A stretch of 64,000 nt of DNA from Nymphaea colorata. Lineage: Eukaryota > Streptophyta > Magnoliopsida > Nymphaeales > Nymphaeaceae. The translations under genes were made by a program, and so were the position numbers. The DNA is taken from NCBI RefSeq assembly GCF_008831285.2, contig NC_045138.2, positions 5,051,205 to 5,115,204 on the forward strand. The letters run 5' to 3'. The notes below the pieces were generated by a model. The model saw only the letters and a list, made by a program, of their open reading frames with translations, searched no databases and had not been told where the DNA came from. This document shows positions 1 through 10,025 of the stretch, piece by piece. Every line of letters starts with the position of its first letter. Positions within the stretch are counted from its first letter, which is position 1.

Positions 1-120
1 AGTCAAGCTCACTCGAGCTTGACTCATATCTTGTTCAGCCCGAGCTCCATTTGAGTTGTACCAGGTTAGCTCGAGGTCAACCCGAGTCGACTGAGTCCGA
101 GCTAGAATCATTTCATTTCC
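1..120. repeat. Fragment of a CTCGA/GAGCTTGA-rich repeat
   Basis: Dense runs of gagctt, ctcgag and cgagtc words fill this stretch. The same words occur at 848-1005 and throughout the better preserved element at 4462-4849. It is probably one end of a copy of that family cut by the window edge. There is no coding potential. Confidence 0.35.
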
Positions 121-224
121 TTTAGCAACTCACCATTTGAACTTTATAACTTTTTTTTTTGTTGTTTTTTGGTAGCCGCCCTACACCAAAGTCGATCTTT
201 TAGGCTGATTCAGATCTGGAGTTG

Positions 225-400
225 AATCAATTACCCAATTGCACTGATCCGAAAAATCGGATGTGAAAAAAAAAATTCAATTAAGAAATCAGATCGGATT
301 TAAGAAATGGCATCCGACCAGATTCAGATTCGTATATACATAAAAACCTGAGCGGATTCGGATCGGTCAAACCTGAGTAGACCGAGTCCCATCTAGGTAG
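225..400 (+). repeat. Partial copy of the GGATGTCAAT MITE family
   Basis: The phrases 'agaaatcagatcggattt', 'catccgaccagattcagatt' and 'atatacataaa' are shared in the same order with the full-length copy at 435-844. The ends are not recognisable, so this is called a truncated copy. Confidence 0.5.
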
Positions 401-434
401 AAAGGAAAATGATAACCTACATTAAGTCAGCTTA

Positions 435-844
435 GGGATGCCAATATATTGGATTTGAATTGAATATTTGATCGCTCCCATAAAAATCAGATGTTAAAAA
501 AAATTAATATTTGATTAATAAATCAGATCAGATTTGAAAAATAACATCCGACCAGATTCAGATTCGGATATACATAAATACCGGACCAGATTCAGACCAG
601 ATTTATTTTTAAACAAACTTCCTATAGCTAATGCTCTTATATTTTGAAAATTGAAAAAATTCAGTTCAAAATGTGGATTCGGATACGAATAAAGTCAGAT
701 AGGGATTATGAAATCGGATTTCAAATTCAAATTCGGATATGATTTTTCTTAATTCGTATTCAAATTCGAATTTCAATATGAATATCCAAAAAAGTGGATA
801 TGGTTAAGGGTGTTTCTAATTTGAATCTGATCCCATTGACAACC
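435..844 (+). mobile_element. MITE, GGATGTCAAT family, copy A (Harbinger-like)
   Basis: A 410-bp non-coding element. It begins GGGATGCCAATAT and ends with the near-inverse CATTGACAACC. It is flanked by TTA on the left and CCA on the right, a decayed form of the YTA flanks of copies B and C. The interior is AT-rich with many cggatt/aatccg words, which make it largely self-complementary. A 3-bp YTA duplication with G-rich termini fits Tourist/PIF-Harbinger MITEs. The superfamily call is an inference. Confidence 0.55.
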
Positions 845-847
845 CCA

Positions 848-1005
848 CCCGAGCTTAATCGAGTCAAGTTCATCAAGCTTGAGTTTTCAGTTAAGTTCGA
901 GCTTGGCTCATTGACAAACGAGTTGAGCAGAGTTCGTGTTGAGGAAGTTAGAGTCACCAGCCCTAGATCATTAGTTATCCTAATCGGATTTAAGCAAGAG
1001 GTTCT
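848..1005. repeat. Fragment of the CTCGA/GAGCTTGA-rich repeat
   Basis: It abuts copy A of the other MITE family. It carries cgagtcaag, aagcttgag, gttcgagcttgg and acgagttgag words typical of the 4462-4849 element. Any reading frame here is a by-product of the repeat. Confidence 0.35.
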
Positions 1006-1574
1006 CAAGTGCGCCGGTAGCTAGTGTCCCTCAATTTGGTTAAACCCAAGATCTGTATAAATTTTAGATTTTGGAAAATCTGATTCCACAAAGTCTTATA
1101 ATTCGGTTTGGCCCTACCCGAATCCAGATGTCGAACTGCCGGCCCACCCCTGAAGAAAATCTTGGTTCCGCCCCTGCTTTTTTTTACGTTGATTTTAAAC
1201 TAGTGAACGGGAAAAATAGAAGGAAATAATTTAAAAAAAAAAAGAAGAAAAAAAAAATGGAAGGAAAGTTCACCCTTGTGAATATAAAATCATCTGGTCG
1301 GCGGAGCCTTGGAGTCAACCGACGTCTGAGGAGCAGCTTCAGCAAGGTCTTCTCTTCTTCTTACCGCCGTAAAATTTCCTTGCGGTAAAATCTCTCTCTC
1401 TCTCTCTTGTTACCTCTATCTGTCGTGAGTAGAAGCCGTGTACCCACTGTGACCATGAGAAGAGGGAAGAGGGATACAGAGAAAATAAAGACAGCCCTTG
1501 CTTGTTACCTGCCTTTTACTTTAGCAGGCTAAAGGAGACAAACCATATTACACTAAAAAATAAGGGGAAAAAAA
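1006..1574. other. Intergenic, no gene seen
   Basis: AT-rich DNA with A-runs at 1230-1257 and a short (CT)n tract at 1389-1407. I see no coding or RNA signal. Confidence 0.4.
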
Positions 1575-1896
1575 ACTCGTTCAAGAACTCATTCCAAGTG
1601 TCGGGCAGCCCGTGTAAGCACCAATGGATACAGTCGGCGTAAGTCTCAGGGTCGGCCTTCTACTCAGGGTTCAGAAGCTTGGCTTGTCGGATCGTGTAAA
1701 TGGATGTATGTGCGTCTTTCCGGTACTTGGACAGGGTCATCAGGTTCACGAAGAACACTGGAACCTTCATTGAGAAGGTCACGTTCTTCGCCACCACTAA
1801 GAGTCGCTGGTCCGTTCCCACCTCCAAATGTGAGATGTTCTTCGGGATCGGCGTGGTCTCCAGTACGCACTTGATCCGTTCAGGTTGAGCCAGTCC
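1575..1896 (-). pseudogene. Decayed coding remnant, probably retroelement-derived
   Basis: On the minus strand one frame stays open for about 75 codons (LAQPERIKCV..., SMKVPVFFVNLMTLSKYRKD, ...RQAKLLNPE). It then meets a TAG and continues in the same frame as [20 protein letters not shown] followed by TWNEFLNE. The codon texture is clearly protein-coding and GC-richer than the flanks. The '[12 protein letters not shown]' segment resembles gag-type polyproteins of plant LTR elements, but I cannot place it in a family. No start codon, LTR or partner domain is visible, so it is a broken fragment. Confidence 0.35.
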
Positions 1897-2562
1897 ATGC
1901 TCCTACAACATCCAACATTATTATTAACGGGAAAAGTTGCCGGCAATGCTAGCCGTGCCCCTCTAACGAACCAAACTTCTTTACAAATTAGTTTTCAAGA
2001 ATATGTTACATTTTGGTGACAAAAACAGTTTGTTACAATTTGTTCTAAAGTTAGTGTATTTTTGTAAAACATTGTAATACAATATTTTATGAGTCCGCTT
2101 CATTCTTTAAAACAAATTTATGAAACCATTGGGAGTAGAAAAATGAGCGCTTAGGCCTCCAACACTTTTTAGCATATTTCATTTGGTTTAGCAACACTGA
2201 AACAAGTAGTTTTAATTTGCAACTTAAGTCTTACAATAATAAATCAGAGAAGTGCTTACAGGGGCAAAGCAAAGGAGCCCCCTTAAAATTTTTGAAAAAT
2301 AAGATGTTATATGTTAGAGAGAATTTACATGACACTTCAAAACCAGGTTTTTTGGAATATTTACATGCTCATAACCTAATTTTCTAAACTAGAGTAGAAA
2401 AGCCGATCCCCATTAGGTAAAAGTTCATATAAAACTAGATTCTGGGTGTACCACCCAAACAAATAAACAAATTTTGAAAACTCATTAGAAACCTTAGCTT
2501 TTCATAAAAAACTTTTCAAAATTTGTTTGGAACATGGTGTCATCCCTATGGCCTTTTGAAAC

Positions 2563-2563
<1 letters not shown>

Positions 2564-2586
<23 letters not shown>
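2564..2586. repeat. (TA)n microsatellite
   Basis: Simple TA run followed by a short TG run. Confidence 0.8.
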
Positions 2587-2593
<7 letters not shown>

Positions 2594-2622
2594 ATTTTAT
2601 GCCTTATAAAAAAAAGCCCCTA

Positions 2623-3035
2623 AGGATGTCAATGAATCGGATTTAAATCCGATATATCCTTAATTATATATGCTATTTTGGATATTCATATATTCGGATT
2701 CAAATTCAGATTCGGATACGAATAAAGAAAAGTCATATCTGAATCCAAATCCGAATAGGAATCTGATTTTTATATTCATATTCAAATCCGAATCCCAATT
2801 TTGAAATGGATTTTATCAATTTTCAAAATATAATAGCATGAGATACAAGATAGTTGTCTAAAAATGAATCCGATCCAAATTCATGTCCATATCTGATTGG
2901 ATATTTATATATATATCCAAATCCGAACCAGATCGAATGCCATTTATTAAATCTGATTCCAATCTGATCCGATTTCTTAATCAAATATTAAACTTTTTCT
3001 ATATTCAATCGAATATCTGATTCAAATTGACATCG
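2623..3035 (-). mobile_element. MITE, GGATGTCAAT family, copy B (inverted relative to copy A)
   Basis: A 413-bp element. The left end is AGGATGTCAATGAATC and the right end is GATTCAAATTGACATCG, an imperfect terminal inverted repeat. It is flanked by CTA (2620-2622) and TTA (3036-3038). The interior matches the reverse complement of copy A (for example the block around 'ttttcaaaatataat' near 2820). It is non-coding. Confidence 0.6.
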
Positions 3036-3128
3036 TTAGTGGCCCATGTAAAAATATTTTCTAAAACTTTATTTGGTAGGTCTCGGACAGTACCAACTCT
3101 CACATTATATATGGTAAAAAAAAGAAAA

Positions 3129-3577
3129 AGAGAGTTCCATGGAGAGGAGACATGCTGCAAAAGAAGACTTTGGTTCTTCGCTCCACTTTGACCAAATCTT
3201 CAGCACCCTTTCATACGACACCGGCCTCTCGATCTCGTCATATTCCGTGGAGCCATTCTCGGCCGGTTCCGGCGAGAGAGAGATCAGTAAGAGGAAACGA
3301 ATATGAGTCACCCCCAGCAATTCCCTTCCTTATGAACTTCAATCCAAAAGCATAATAACTTACAAAACTTTCATCTTGAATGTGTTCATCCACCAGATAT
3401 ATGTATTGAAGATCAAAACGTCAACTCCCCTCCAATTTTCCGCGTGTTTGGCGATCGATTCAGGCATTATAATCTGCTGTGCATCTTTGGGTGGCCGGAG
3501 TTGGATTCCACCAAGAAAGGCGGCCAATAGAACTCCACCGTTGCGTTATATTCCTGGATACCAAGATCAGTGACGTA
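3129..3577 (-). pseudogene. TRICHOME BIREFRINGENCE-LIKE (PC-esterase) pseudogene fragment
   Basis: TBL proteins are Golgi polysaccharide O-acetyltransferases. Two neighbouring exon remnants are recognisable on the minus strand. Exon A (3577-3364) reads YNATVEFYWPPFLVESNS, shifts frame near 3475, then reads IMPESIAKHAENWRGVD and LIFNTYIWWMNTFKMKV, ending at a GTAAGT donor. Exon B (about 3320-3129) reads GSTEYDEIERPVSYERVLK then WSKW, shifts frame, and reads TKVFFCSMSPLH. These are the conserved central and C-terminal TBL blocks (FYWAPFLVESN, LIFNTYIWW, YDEIERP, FFMSMSPLH). At least two frameshifts and the loss of both ends (no GDS block, no C-terminal DxxH block) make it a pseudogene. The family assignment is firm; which TBL member is unknown. 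Confidence 0.8.
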
Positions 3578-4458
3578 ATGATCAGGTAACACATATATAT
3601 AATAACGAGCTATGCCCAATAATGTACTGAATAGTGCCAAAGCAACTTAGTTCAGAGAATCCTTTTCAGCATTAAATCGTTTACGGCGACCTCTACTGAC
3701 TCTTTGACTACGAAGTAGGTCTTTCTTCTAATTGAATGCCAACAGTACCTTGCATTCAGTGAGGGAAGTAATTGAATCATTCAAAAGTTAGAGATGTTAA
3801 CGCCGATGTAAGTTAATTAGTTTGAAAATTATCCTGACCCATCCATTGGAGCTTGAATAATGACCAAGGGACCCGCATTCTCAGCACCCATTCATCGTTT
3901 TCTAGCTACACGATCATTCATACCCCCATTATAATTCCAATACAAATGTAAAAATAGGTACAAATTAGTAACCATACGAGTCCATAAACTCCGTTTGAGG
4001 ATCTAATATGAAAAAAAAGAAAAAATCAATTGCTTGAGTTTCTTTTTAAGGAGCATAGCATAGTTGGTTCGGTCAAAAATGGTAGCCCTTTGTCGAGTTG
4101 ACAATATCATTATTTCAACTATCAACTTCTTCCATAATGATATTTATATTTCTTATTATCGTCTTGTTCGGCTAATATATATATATATATATATTAAAAC
4201 TACAAAAAAAATGACAGAAGTGAGTAGTTTACCTTTTATGTATAATAACACTATATTTTCAAATATTATGTCGTTTAGAAGTTTAAAATAATCTGCTGTA
4301 CGAAAGTTGGCTTCTTTATTTGTGTCTTGTAATCATCATGAACATGCATAAGCAACTACACAAATGGGTACCAGAAGTTAAGGAAGTTAAAAAAGTTGGG
4401 GCAGGTCGACTACCCTTGAGTGGTCTCACCATGAACAATAAACAATAAAAAGGAACAG
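3578..4458. other. Intergenic, no gene seen
   Basis: AT-rich DNA with a (TA)n tract at 4172-4194. I looked on the minus strand for the missing 5' TBL exons and did not recognise them. Confidence 0.4.
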
Positions 4459-4461
4459 CTA

Positions 4462-4849
4462 GGAATGTTCCTCAAGTTGAGCCAACTCGGGCTCCGTTCG
4501 AACTGGCTCAGTTAAGCTTGACTTGAGCTCCACTTGTATGTTAAATGAGTCGAGTTCGAGCTTAAATGATAACTCAAGTTTGTAAATGAGTCGAGTTCGA
4601 GTTCGATAAACTCGACCCAATTAAACTTGTTTAACACTAATACTTATTTGTGTAATTTCAAAAACATAAAATGGCTTAAAAGAAAAATGTGAAAATTTTA
4701 ACATAAATATATATTAAGAAACACGAGCTTAAACAAATTGAGCTCAAGCTTGAACTCAGTTAAGCAAGTCAAGCTCAAGTTGAGCTATATATGAGTTGAG
4801 TCGAGTTTGAGCTGGTCCAGCTCTAGCTCGGCTTGCTCCTTGTACATCC
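4462..4849. mobile_element. MITE, CTCGAG-rich family (Harbinger-like)
   Basis: A 388-bp element flanked by perfect 3-bp duplications CTA (4459-4461 and 4850-4852). It starts GGAATGTTCCTCAAG and ends CTTGCTCCTTGTACATCC, an imperfect inverted terminus. The arms are rich in gagctc/cgagttcgag words and the centre is very AT-rich. There is no open frame of interest. Confidence 0.6.
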
Positions 4850-5047
4850 CTATTAATAGCTTTTGACAAATTTCTGGTTTGGAATGCTACTGAGAGGTTC
4901 ATTAGAAATCTGAAATTGTTGAAGAAACAACAAGATGACCTTCGTTTCAAATCTGGTATTCTTGCTTTAATTTTCTATAACTGCCAGATGATTGTGGATT
5001 ATTGGTAATCAAATTAAAATTTGGTTTATCGGGTTTCACACGCTTTT

Positions 5048-5150
5048 TTGGGCAATAGGTTGGTTGCTGATTCGAGTGGCATGGGTGTCAGCACCATAGG
5101 AAATGGGCCAATGGTTGGTCGCTGGTTCGAATGGCATGGGTGGCAAGCTC
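5048..5150 (+). repeat. Imperfect short direct repeat
   Basis: The phrase 'ggttgctgattcgagtggcatgggtg' recurs about 53 bp later as 'ggtcgctggttcgaatggcatgggtgg'. It looks like a local duplication and is non-coding. Confidence 0.5.
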
Positions 5151-5227
5151 GGTCAAAGAACAAGTAAAAACATGCAAAACATCTTTTTTTTTTTATGTTT
5201 TTTCAAAGAACCGACCTTTTTGCAGTT

Positions 5228-5580
5228 TTATGTTGGGCCTGTTGGGACACAAAACTCGAATTCGTATCCGGTCCACTTAAAAGAAAAAAAAAATATCTTA
5301 AAATGTAAAATAAAAAATTTTAATATAAAATACATTTTTAATTATAAAGTATATATCAGTATTAAAATAAAAACAATATTAAATAACGTACTAAATCGAA
5401 CCGAGTTCCATAATAAAAATTATATTGAAATGACATACAAAAACAAATCATGCCCCATCAAAGCGACTCGGATCGACCGGTTACGTTATCAGGTAGGCTG
5501 GTTTTTTTGGGTCCAAATTGGAACCCAATCAGATCAAGTACCGAGTTCCGTCAAGTACTCGGCCCAGCCCGAACTGATAT
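5228..5580. repeat. MITE-like AT-rich block with GC-rich arms
   Basis: The left arm (gttgggcctgttgggacac, then ccggtccac) and the right arm (accgagttccgtcaagtactcggcccagcccgaac) enclose about 150 bp of almost pure A/T. This is the same architecture as the element at 6977-7290. The boundaries are uncertain. The long frame through it has low-complexity composition and is not taken as a gene. Confidence 0.3.
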
Positions 5581-6297
5581 ATTTATCACGCTTTTTAACA
5601 CGTTTTTTAAATTATGTTTGTTGAAATAGGCTTCCAAGAATCTAATCTTTTTCCTGAAACTGTTGTTGGACTCCCAATTTCCAATTTTCTAATCTCATTT
5701 CAAGATCAAAACCAACAAAATCAAATCAAGTCTCTCCAAATACCAAAACTACACTCAAATATCAAAACTTTAAACCCAAAGATGTTTTCAAAAATTCTGA
5801 ATTGGTCGAGTTCCAACCATTCCAAACCCAAAATTTTAATCTTAAAGATCCGATTCTCAAAAATTTCAGCTTGACTTCAACTATTCAGTCCAATTTTTCC
5901 AAATTCAATTTTGGCTTCAAAACTGAATTCTGTTTGGAAGGCTTTCAAGAATTTTCAAGTCAAATTTCAAATCCAAGAATCCAAAATATATTTGAAATTC
6001 TAAAAGTCTAGCCCAAACTTTCAATTTACAATTCCAAGATCCTAGTTTCAAAAACAAAGCTTCAATTACCCAATCCCCAATTCGATTCAAAATCCAATAG
6101 TATGATTATCAATTTCCAAATCCAAATTCTAATTTTTTAGACAAAATCAAGGTTCAATTTCCAAAATCCATGATTAATTCAAAAATTTCATTCCAAGAAT
6201 GATTTTCCAATCTTCAAAATTTTTGAAATACAAAAATATTTTGAATCAAATCCAATTCTTTGTTTAAAATGAACTTTAAAAGTCTGAAATCCAATCC

Positions 6298-6351
<54 letters not shown>

Positions 6352-6976
6352 AGCCCACACCATGGAAAGTGGGGTGCAAACAATAAGCTCATAGGTATGT
6401 TCAACCCAATTTTTGTTGTTAAAAAAGGTCACATTTTTTAAACATATTTTTAAGAAGTAAAATCATGGTTTTTTAACTCCTCAAGCTTTAATGCATTGCC
6501 AACCCTTGAATTTTGTATGCTAATTTTCAATTTTGTTTTTATACATTGGAACAGGGAAGAACGGAGCAAGAACAAAGCTGTGTCTCTATCAGCTCTGTTT
6601 TCTTCTAATTGTAATAATCAATCAACAAAAACTCAGCAGGGTCTGAGTTAAAATCAATTGCAACCAGGAAAAAAAACACCAAATCCGATTACAGTCACAA
6701 ATGCCATTGATAGGAGTGAAGAAATACAGAAATAGACATTTATGAAAGAAATGCAAAACATTATTCCAAGAAATTACACGCAAGAATCAAATCAATGAAG
6801 AAAACGACGAAGAAATGAAGAGTCTCATGATGATTGGAGAAGGAAATAAAATCCAGAACTCCCTTCCATGTCTAGAATTCCACACAAGGAATATTTTCGA
6901 TTTTCCTCTCCATTCTTCCTCTACATTCACTTGTTCGAAACTCCAGGGAGAGGATCGTTGATCTTTCGGCGGTGGG
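5581..6976. other. Intergenic AT-rich DNA with a (TA)n tract
   Basis: 5640-6260 is a quasi-repetitive A/T/C-rich stretch (recurring ttccaaatccaa and caaaattt words). It yields several overlapping frames with no recognisable protein. A pure (TA)n microsatellite lies at 6301-6349. Nothing in 6350-6976 is recognised. Confidence 0.4.
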
Positions 6977-7290
6977 CATCGGGCTGGGCCGTCGAGACTC
7001 GGGCCTGGCAACCCAAAATTTGGGCCAGGGTCCAGGTCCAATATTCGAGTATCGGGCTCAGGCCAGGGCCCAGTCAGGCCCAGTTATAATAAAAAATGAT
7101 TTTTAAATTATAAAATATTTTTTTTGAATATAAATTGTATTTAAATAATAAAATATGTATTATTAAATTAAAATAATAACAAAGTTTTTTTTTAATATCA
7201 ACTGGCCGGGCCGGGCCCCGTCGGGCTGACCCAGTGGGCCCGGGCCCAAACCTAGGCCAGGTTTTTCGCTGGTGGCCCGGCCCGTCCAAG
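6977..7290. mobile_element. MITE-like element with GGGCC-rich inverted arms
   Basis: The left arm (gggcatcgggctgggcc) and the right arm (ggcccggcccgtccaagg) are approximately inverse. They enclose further GC-rich sub-arms and an AT-only core at 7085-7195. No target duplication is certain, so the superfamily is left open. Confidence 0.4.
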
Positions 7291-7329
7291 GTGAACTCGC
7301 AGATTTTCTGATCTCCAATCGCTGGTATC

Positions 7330-7460
7330 TAGACCTTAAAAAAAATAAAAATAAAACTTTACATGTAAACTTTTAAAATTAAAAAATAACATTTTTGTTG
7401 TTGTTAAAATTTTGAAACTACAATTCGGCCCCTCATGAAAAATTCTTGACTCTGCCCCTA
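7330..7460 (-). mobile_element. hAT-type MITE, GGGGCGGAG family, 5'-eroded
   Basis: A 131-bp element bounded by perfect 8-bp duplications CTGGTATC (7322-7329 and 7461-7468). The right terminus is CTCTGCCCCTA. The left terminus has lost the matching inverted repeat. The body (ttaaaattttgaaactacaa) is the family's diagnostic internal sequence in inverted orientation. Confidence 0.7.
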
Positions 7461-7773
7461 CTGGTATCTTTGATGGCGACAAAGAAATCAGGAAAAGACA
7501 AACGCGAGGAAAAAACATGGCCGATAAAGTAACTAACAGAGAGCATGAGAAGCAAAAAGTGAAAGGGCGAGAGTGCCCGTAGTGGGTACTTGAAAAGGTG
7601 CACTTGATTAAAAGCTGTACCATTGAATAATTTTTCCCATATAGATTTGTCTTTTACGTTTAGTTTGATCTTGAAAAAGCCTTTTAACTGGTAATTTGTT
7701 TACAGAAAATTGTTTCGAAGAATCACTAGAATGGGAGCCATTGTCTCCATTTTAGTTATGAGGCATGTGTGAT

Positions 7774-7968
7774 CAGTGGCGGAGCAAGGAATTTTTTGTC
7801 TTATGGGCCAAATTATAATTTCAAAATTTTAACAGGGACCGAAATAGAAATTTTTAAATTTTTTATATATATTAAACTAAATTTTTTTAGATTTACATAT
7901 AAATTTTTAAAGTTTTTAAAATCTGAGGAGCGACCAAGGCCCCTGCCGACCCCCTTCCTCTGCCCCTG
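7774..7968 (+). mobile_element. hAT-type MITE, GGGGCGGAG family
   Basis: A 195-bp element. Termini are CAGTGGCGGAGC and CTCTGCCCCTG. It is flanked by perfect 8-bp duplications TGTGTGAT (7766-7773 and 7969-7976). Eight-base duplications with CAG...CTG ends are the hAT signature. It is non-coding. Confidence 0.8.
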
Positions 7969-8044
7969 TGTGTGATGGAATGGAATGAAGATTCTAGGAT
8001 GAGCGTTCTGGTGTTTGATGAAAGAAAATGAGCTTAGTGCTCGG

Positions 8045-8220
8045 GCGAACCCTCCCCCTCTCCCCCACCACCTTAACTCCTTGATTCAAAAAAATTAAAA
8101 ATTTATATGTATATTTCAAAAATTTTACTTTAGGCCTAAGTGAAAATTTTGAAAAATTCTATTTTGGCACTTGTTAAAATTTTGAAACTATAATTTGGCA
8201 CTTGCAACAAAACATTCCTG
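8045..8220 (-). repeat. Truncated copy of the hAT MITE body
   Basis: It shares the internal sequence 'tgttaaaattttgaaactat' and the AT-rich core with the intact copies but lacks clear terminal repeats. A short direct duplication follows it (gtaaaggagt-g-cactaacctt, twice, about 8220-8264). Confidence 0.45.
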
Positions 8221-8499
8221 TAAAGGAGTCGCACTAACCTTGTAAAGGAGTGGCACTAACCTTATAGAGCTCAACTCGACCCTAACTGTTAATAATGTTT
8301 GTTGCAACTGCTGGGGCTTGATTTGTGAAACAATGACACTAATGTTTGTTAATTTAGTTCTAATGATATGCAATTCCTCACATAACCTTGAAAATAGTGG
8401 GGCGCGATTTTATTCTGTAAATTTTAATTCTAAAAATATGCAAATTTTTTCTTCTTTTTTTTCACTTTTGAAAGAGCAACCCTCGGTCATCGGGACCAA

Positions 8500-8660
8500 A
8501 TGAGGGGTCATGTCCCTTTCTTGGGTTTTAAAAAAATCAAAAGCTTACTTATAAATTTTAAATAGTTTAGTTTATCCTACATAAAAAAAAATTAAAATTA
8601 AATTTTGGGTCCTGTTAAAATTTTGAAACTATGGTTTTGTTTCTGCAACGAAAAATTCCC
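8500..8660 (-). repeat. Truncated copy of the hAT MITE body
   Basis: The family-specific string 'ctgttaaaattttgaaactat' lies near 8612-8632, followed by 'gcaacgaaaaattcccattc', the degraded 3' arm. No target duplication was found. Confidence 0.45.
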
Positions 8661-8765
8661 ATTCCCAACCTCATCTTTGAGATCAGCAACTCTCTACCTA
8701 CAGCTGAGGGTTAAAAAAAGCTTTATGTCCTTTGTTCTACATAGCAGCTAATTCAGGGTTGTATG

Positions 8766-8957
8766 CAGGGGCGGAGCCAGGATTTTTTTTAGGGTCGGGC
8801 CAAGACGATTTGCGGGTCGGGCCAAGAGGAGCGATCGGTCAGGCCAAACTAAAAAAAATTTGATTTTTTCAATATAAAAAAAATTTCTGGGCTCACCCGG
8901 GCCATGGCCCGGGCGGCACCCCCCACCCCCCCCCCCCCCCCCCCCCCTCCGCCCCTG
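8766..8957 (+). mobile_element. hAT-type MITE, GGGGCGGAG family, GC-rich variant
   Basis: A 192-bp element with matching termini CAGGGGCGGAG and CTCCGCCCCTG. It is flanked by 8-bp duplications GTTGTATG (8758-8765) and GTTGTACG (8958-8965), one mismatch. It contains 'gggtcgggccaagaggagcga', also found in the 27.9-kb copy, and a run of about 18 C near 8929-8946. Confidence 0.8.
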
Positions 8958-10025
8958 GTTGTACGTAAAGTTGGATCAGAATTTGTCCCTCAAAGCCTAT
9001 AAAAAACACGAGCCCAGCCTGGTCTGTCTATTTAATTGGTCAGGTTATGTTCGATCCGTGGCTCAGCTTAAAAGTAATATGCAAATAAAGAGAAGTCTTG
9101 ATCCGGCTTAAACCCAAAATCCTTTTGATATGAGAACTGTGGATGTAAGAGCAGATTCTCCCCCTCTAATTTTAAATCAGACCTTTTCTAAATGCTAGTT
9201 TGATGAACCATGGATTTATTAATCAAACGCTATGTATTCTTCTTATCCTTGCTTTTCTCGTTCTCAAACTTGCTTTCACCTTAACCTGGCAACGGATCCA
9301 CAACACTAGTAATTTGATATAGGTTACAATAAATAAAATAAAAAACTTTTAAAATGAATGGCCCCAGTGAAAATGTTTTAAAAGTTTTATTCTTTTATAT
9401 ACTTTGGCAGTATTTTCTTTAATTTTTCGTTTTTCAAAAAAAAAAAAAAAGCTTTGCTAAGCTTTTTTTTCATGTTTGGTTAAGTGGGAGTGGTTACCAC
9501 AACCTTCTTTCCGCTTCATTCACCATACAAGTGTGCACTGTTCACCAAGGACTTGTTTGGTAAATATTACACTTCGTAAATGTTTACATAAATCTGTTTA
9601 AATTTTTAACGTAGATTCATAAAATACTCACAGCAGAGTGTTCTAACTTTTCTTGGATCAGAACAGTTCTGATTAATACACCTCAACTCCATTGAAAGGG
9701 ACAACACTATGTTATAGAATTAATGGCTCAAAATGAGTTGCTTGAATCTTTCACACATTGGGGCCATATCCAGAAGCAGCATGGAATAAGTACCCCACAG
9801 AGTGAACCCAAATTCAGATTGTTCGTGGGAAAGGACTAAAGAGTAGAATTCCAGCACCCAAAGTGTTGTCAGAAAATTGCTAGATTTTTCATTAATTGAG
9901 GCTGATAGCACGACAAGACTACAATTTACATTTCTGATTTCCCAACTATAAACAAGAAAGCAAGTTCCCTCACCAGCTATTATGATAACTAGAACGGTAA
10001 AAAATGGAATCACAGTGCGTAAGCC
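8958..10025. other. Intergenic and probable 3' UTR of the UBN gene
   Basis: No coding exon is recognised. The part nearest 10026 lies directly 3' of the UBN stop codon and is likely its 3' UTR. No unambiguous poly(A) signal can be chosen by eye. Confidence 0.35.

Noticed and set aside
5103..5624. 173-codon open frame
   Set aside because: It runs through AT-only MITE core and repetitive arms, has low-complexity composition and no family resemblance.
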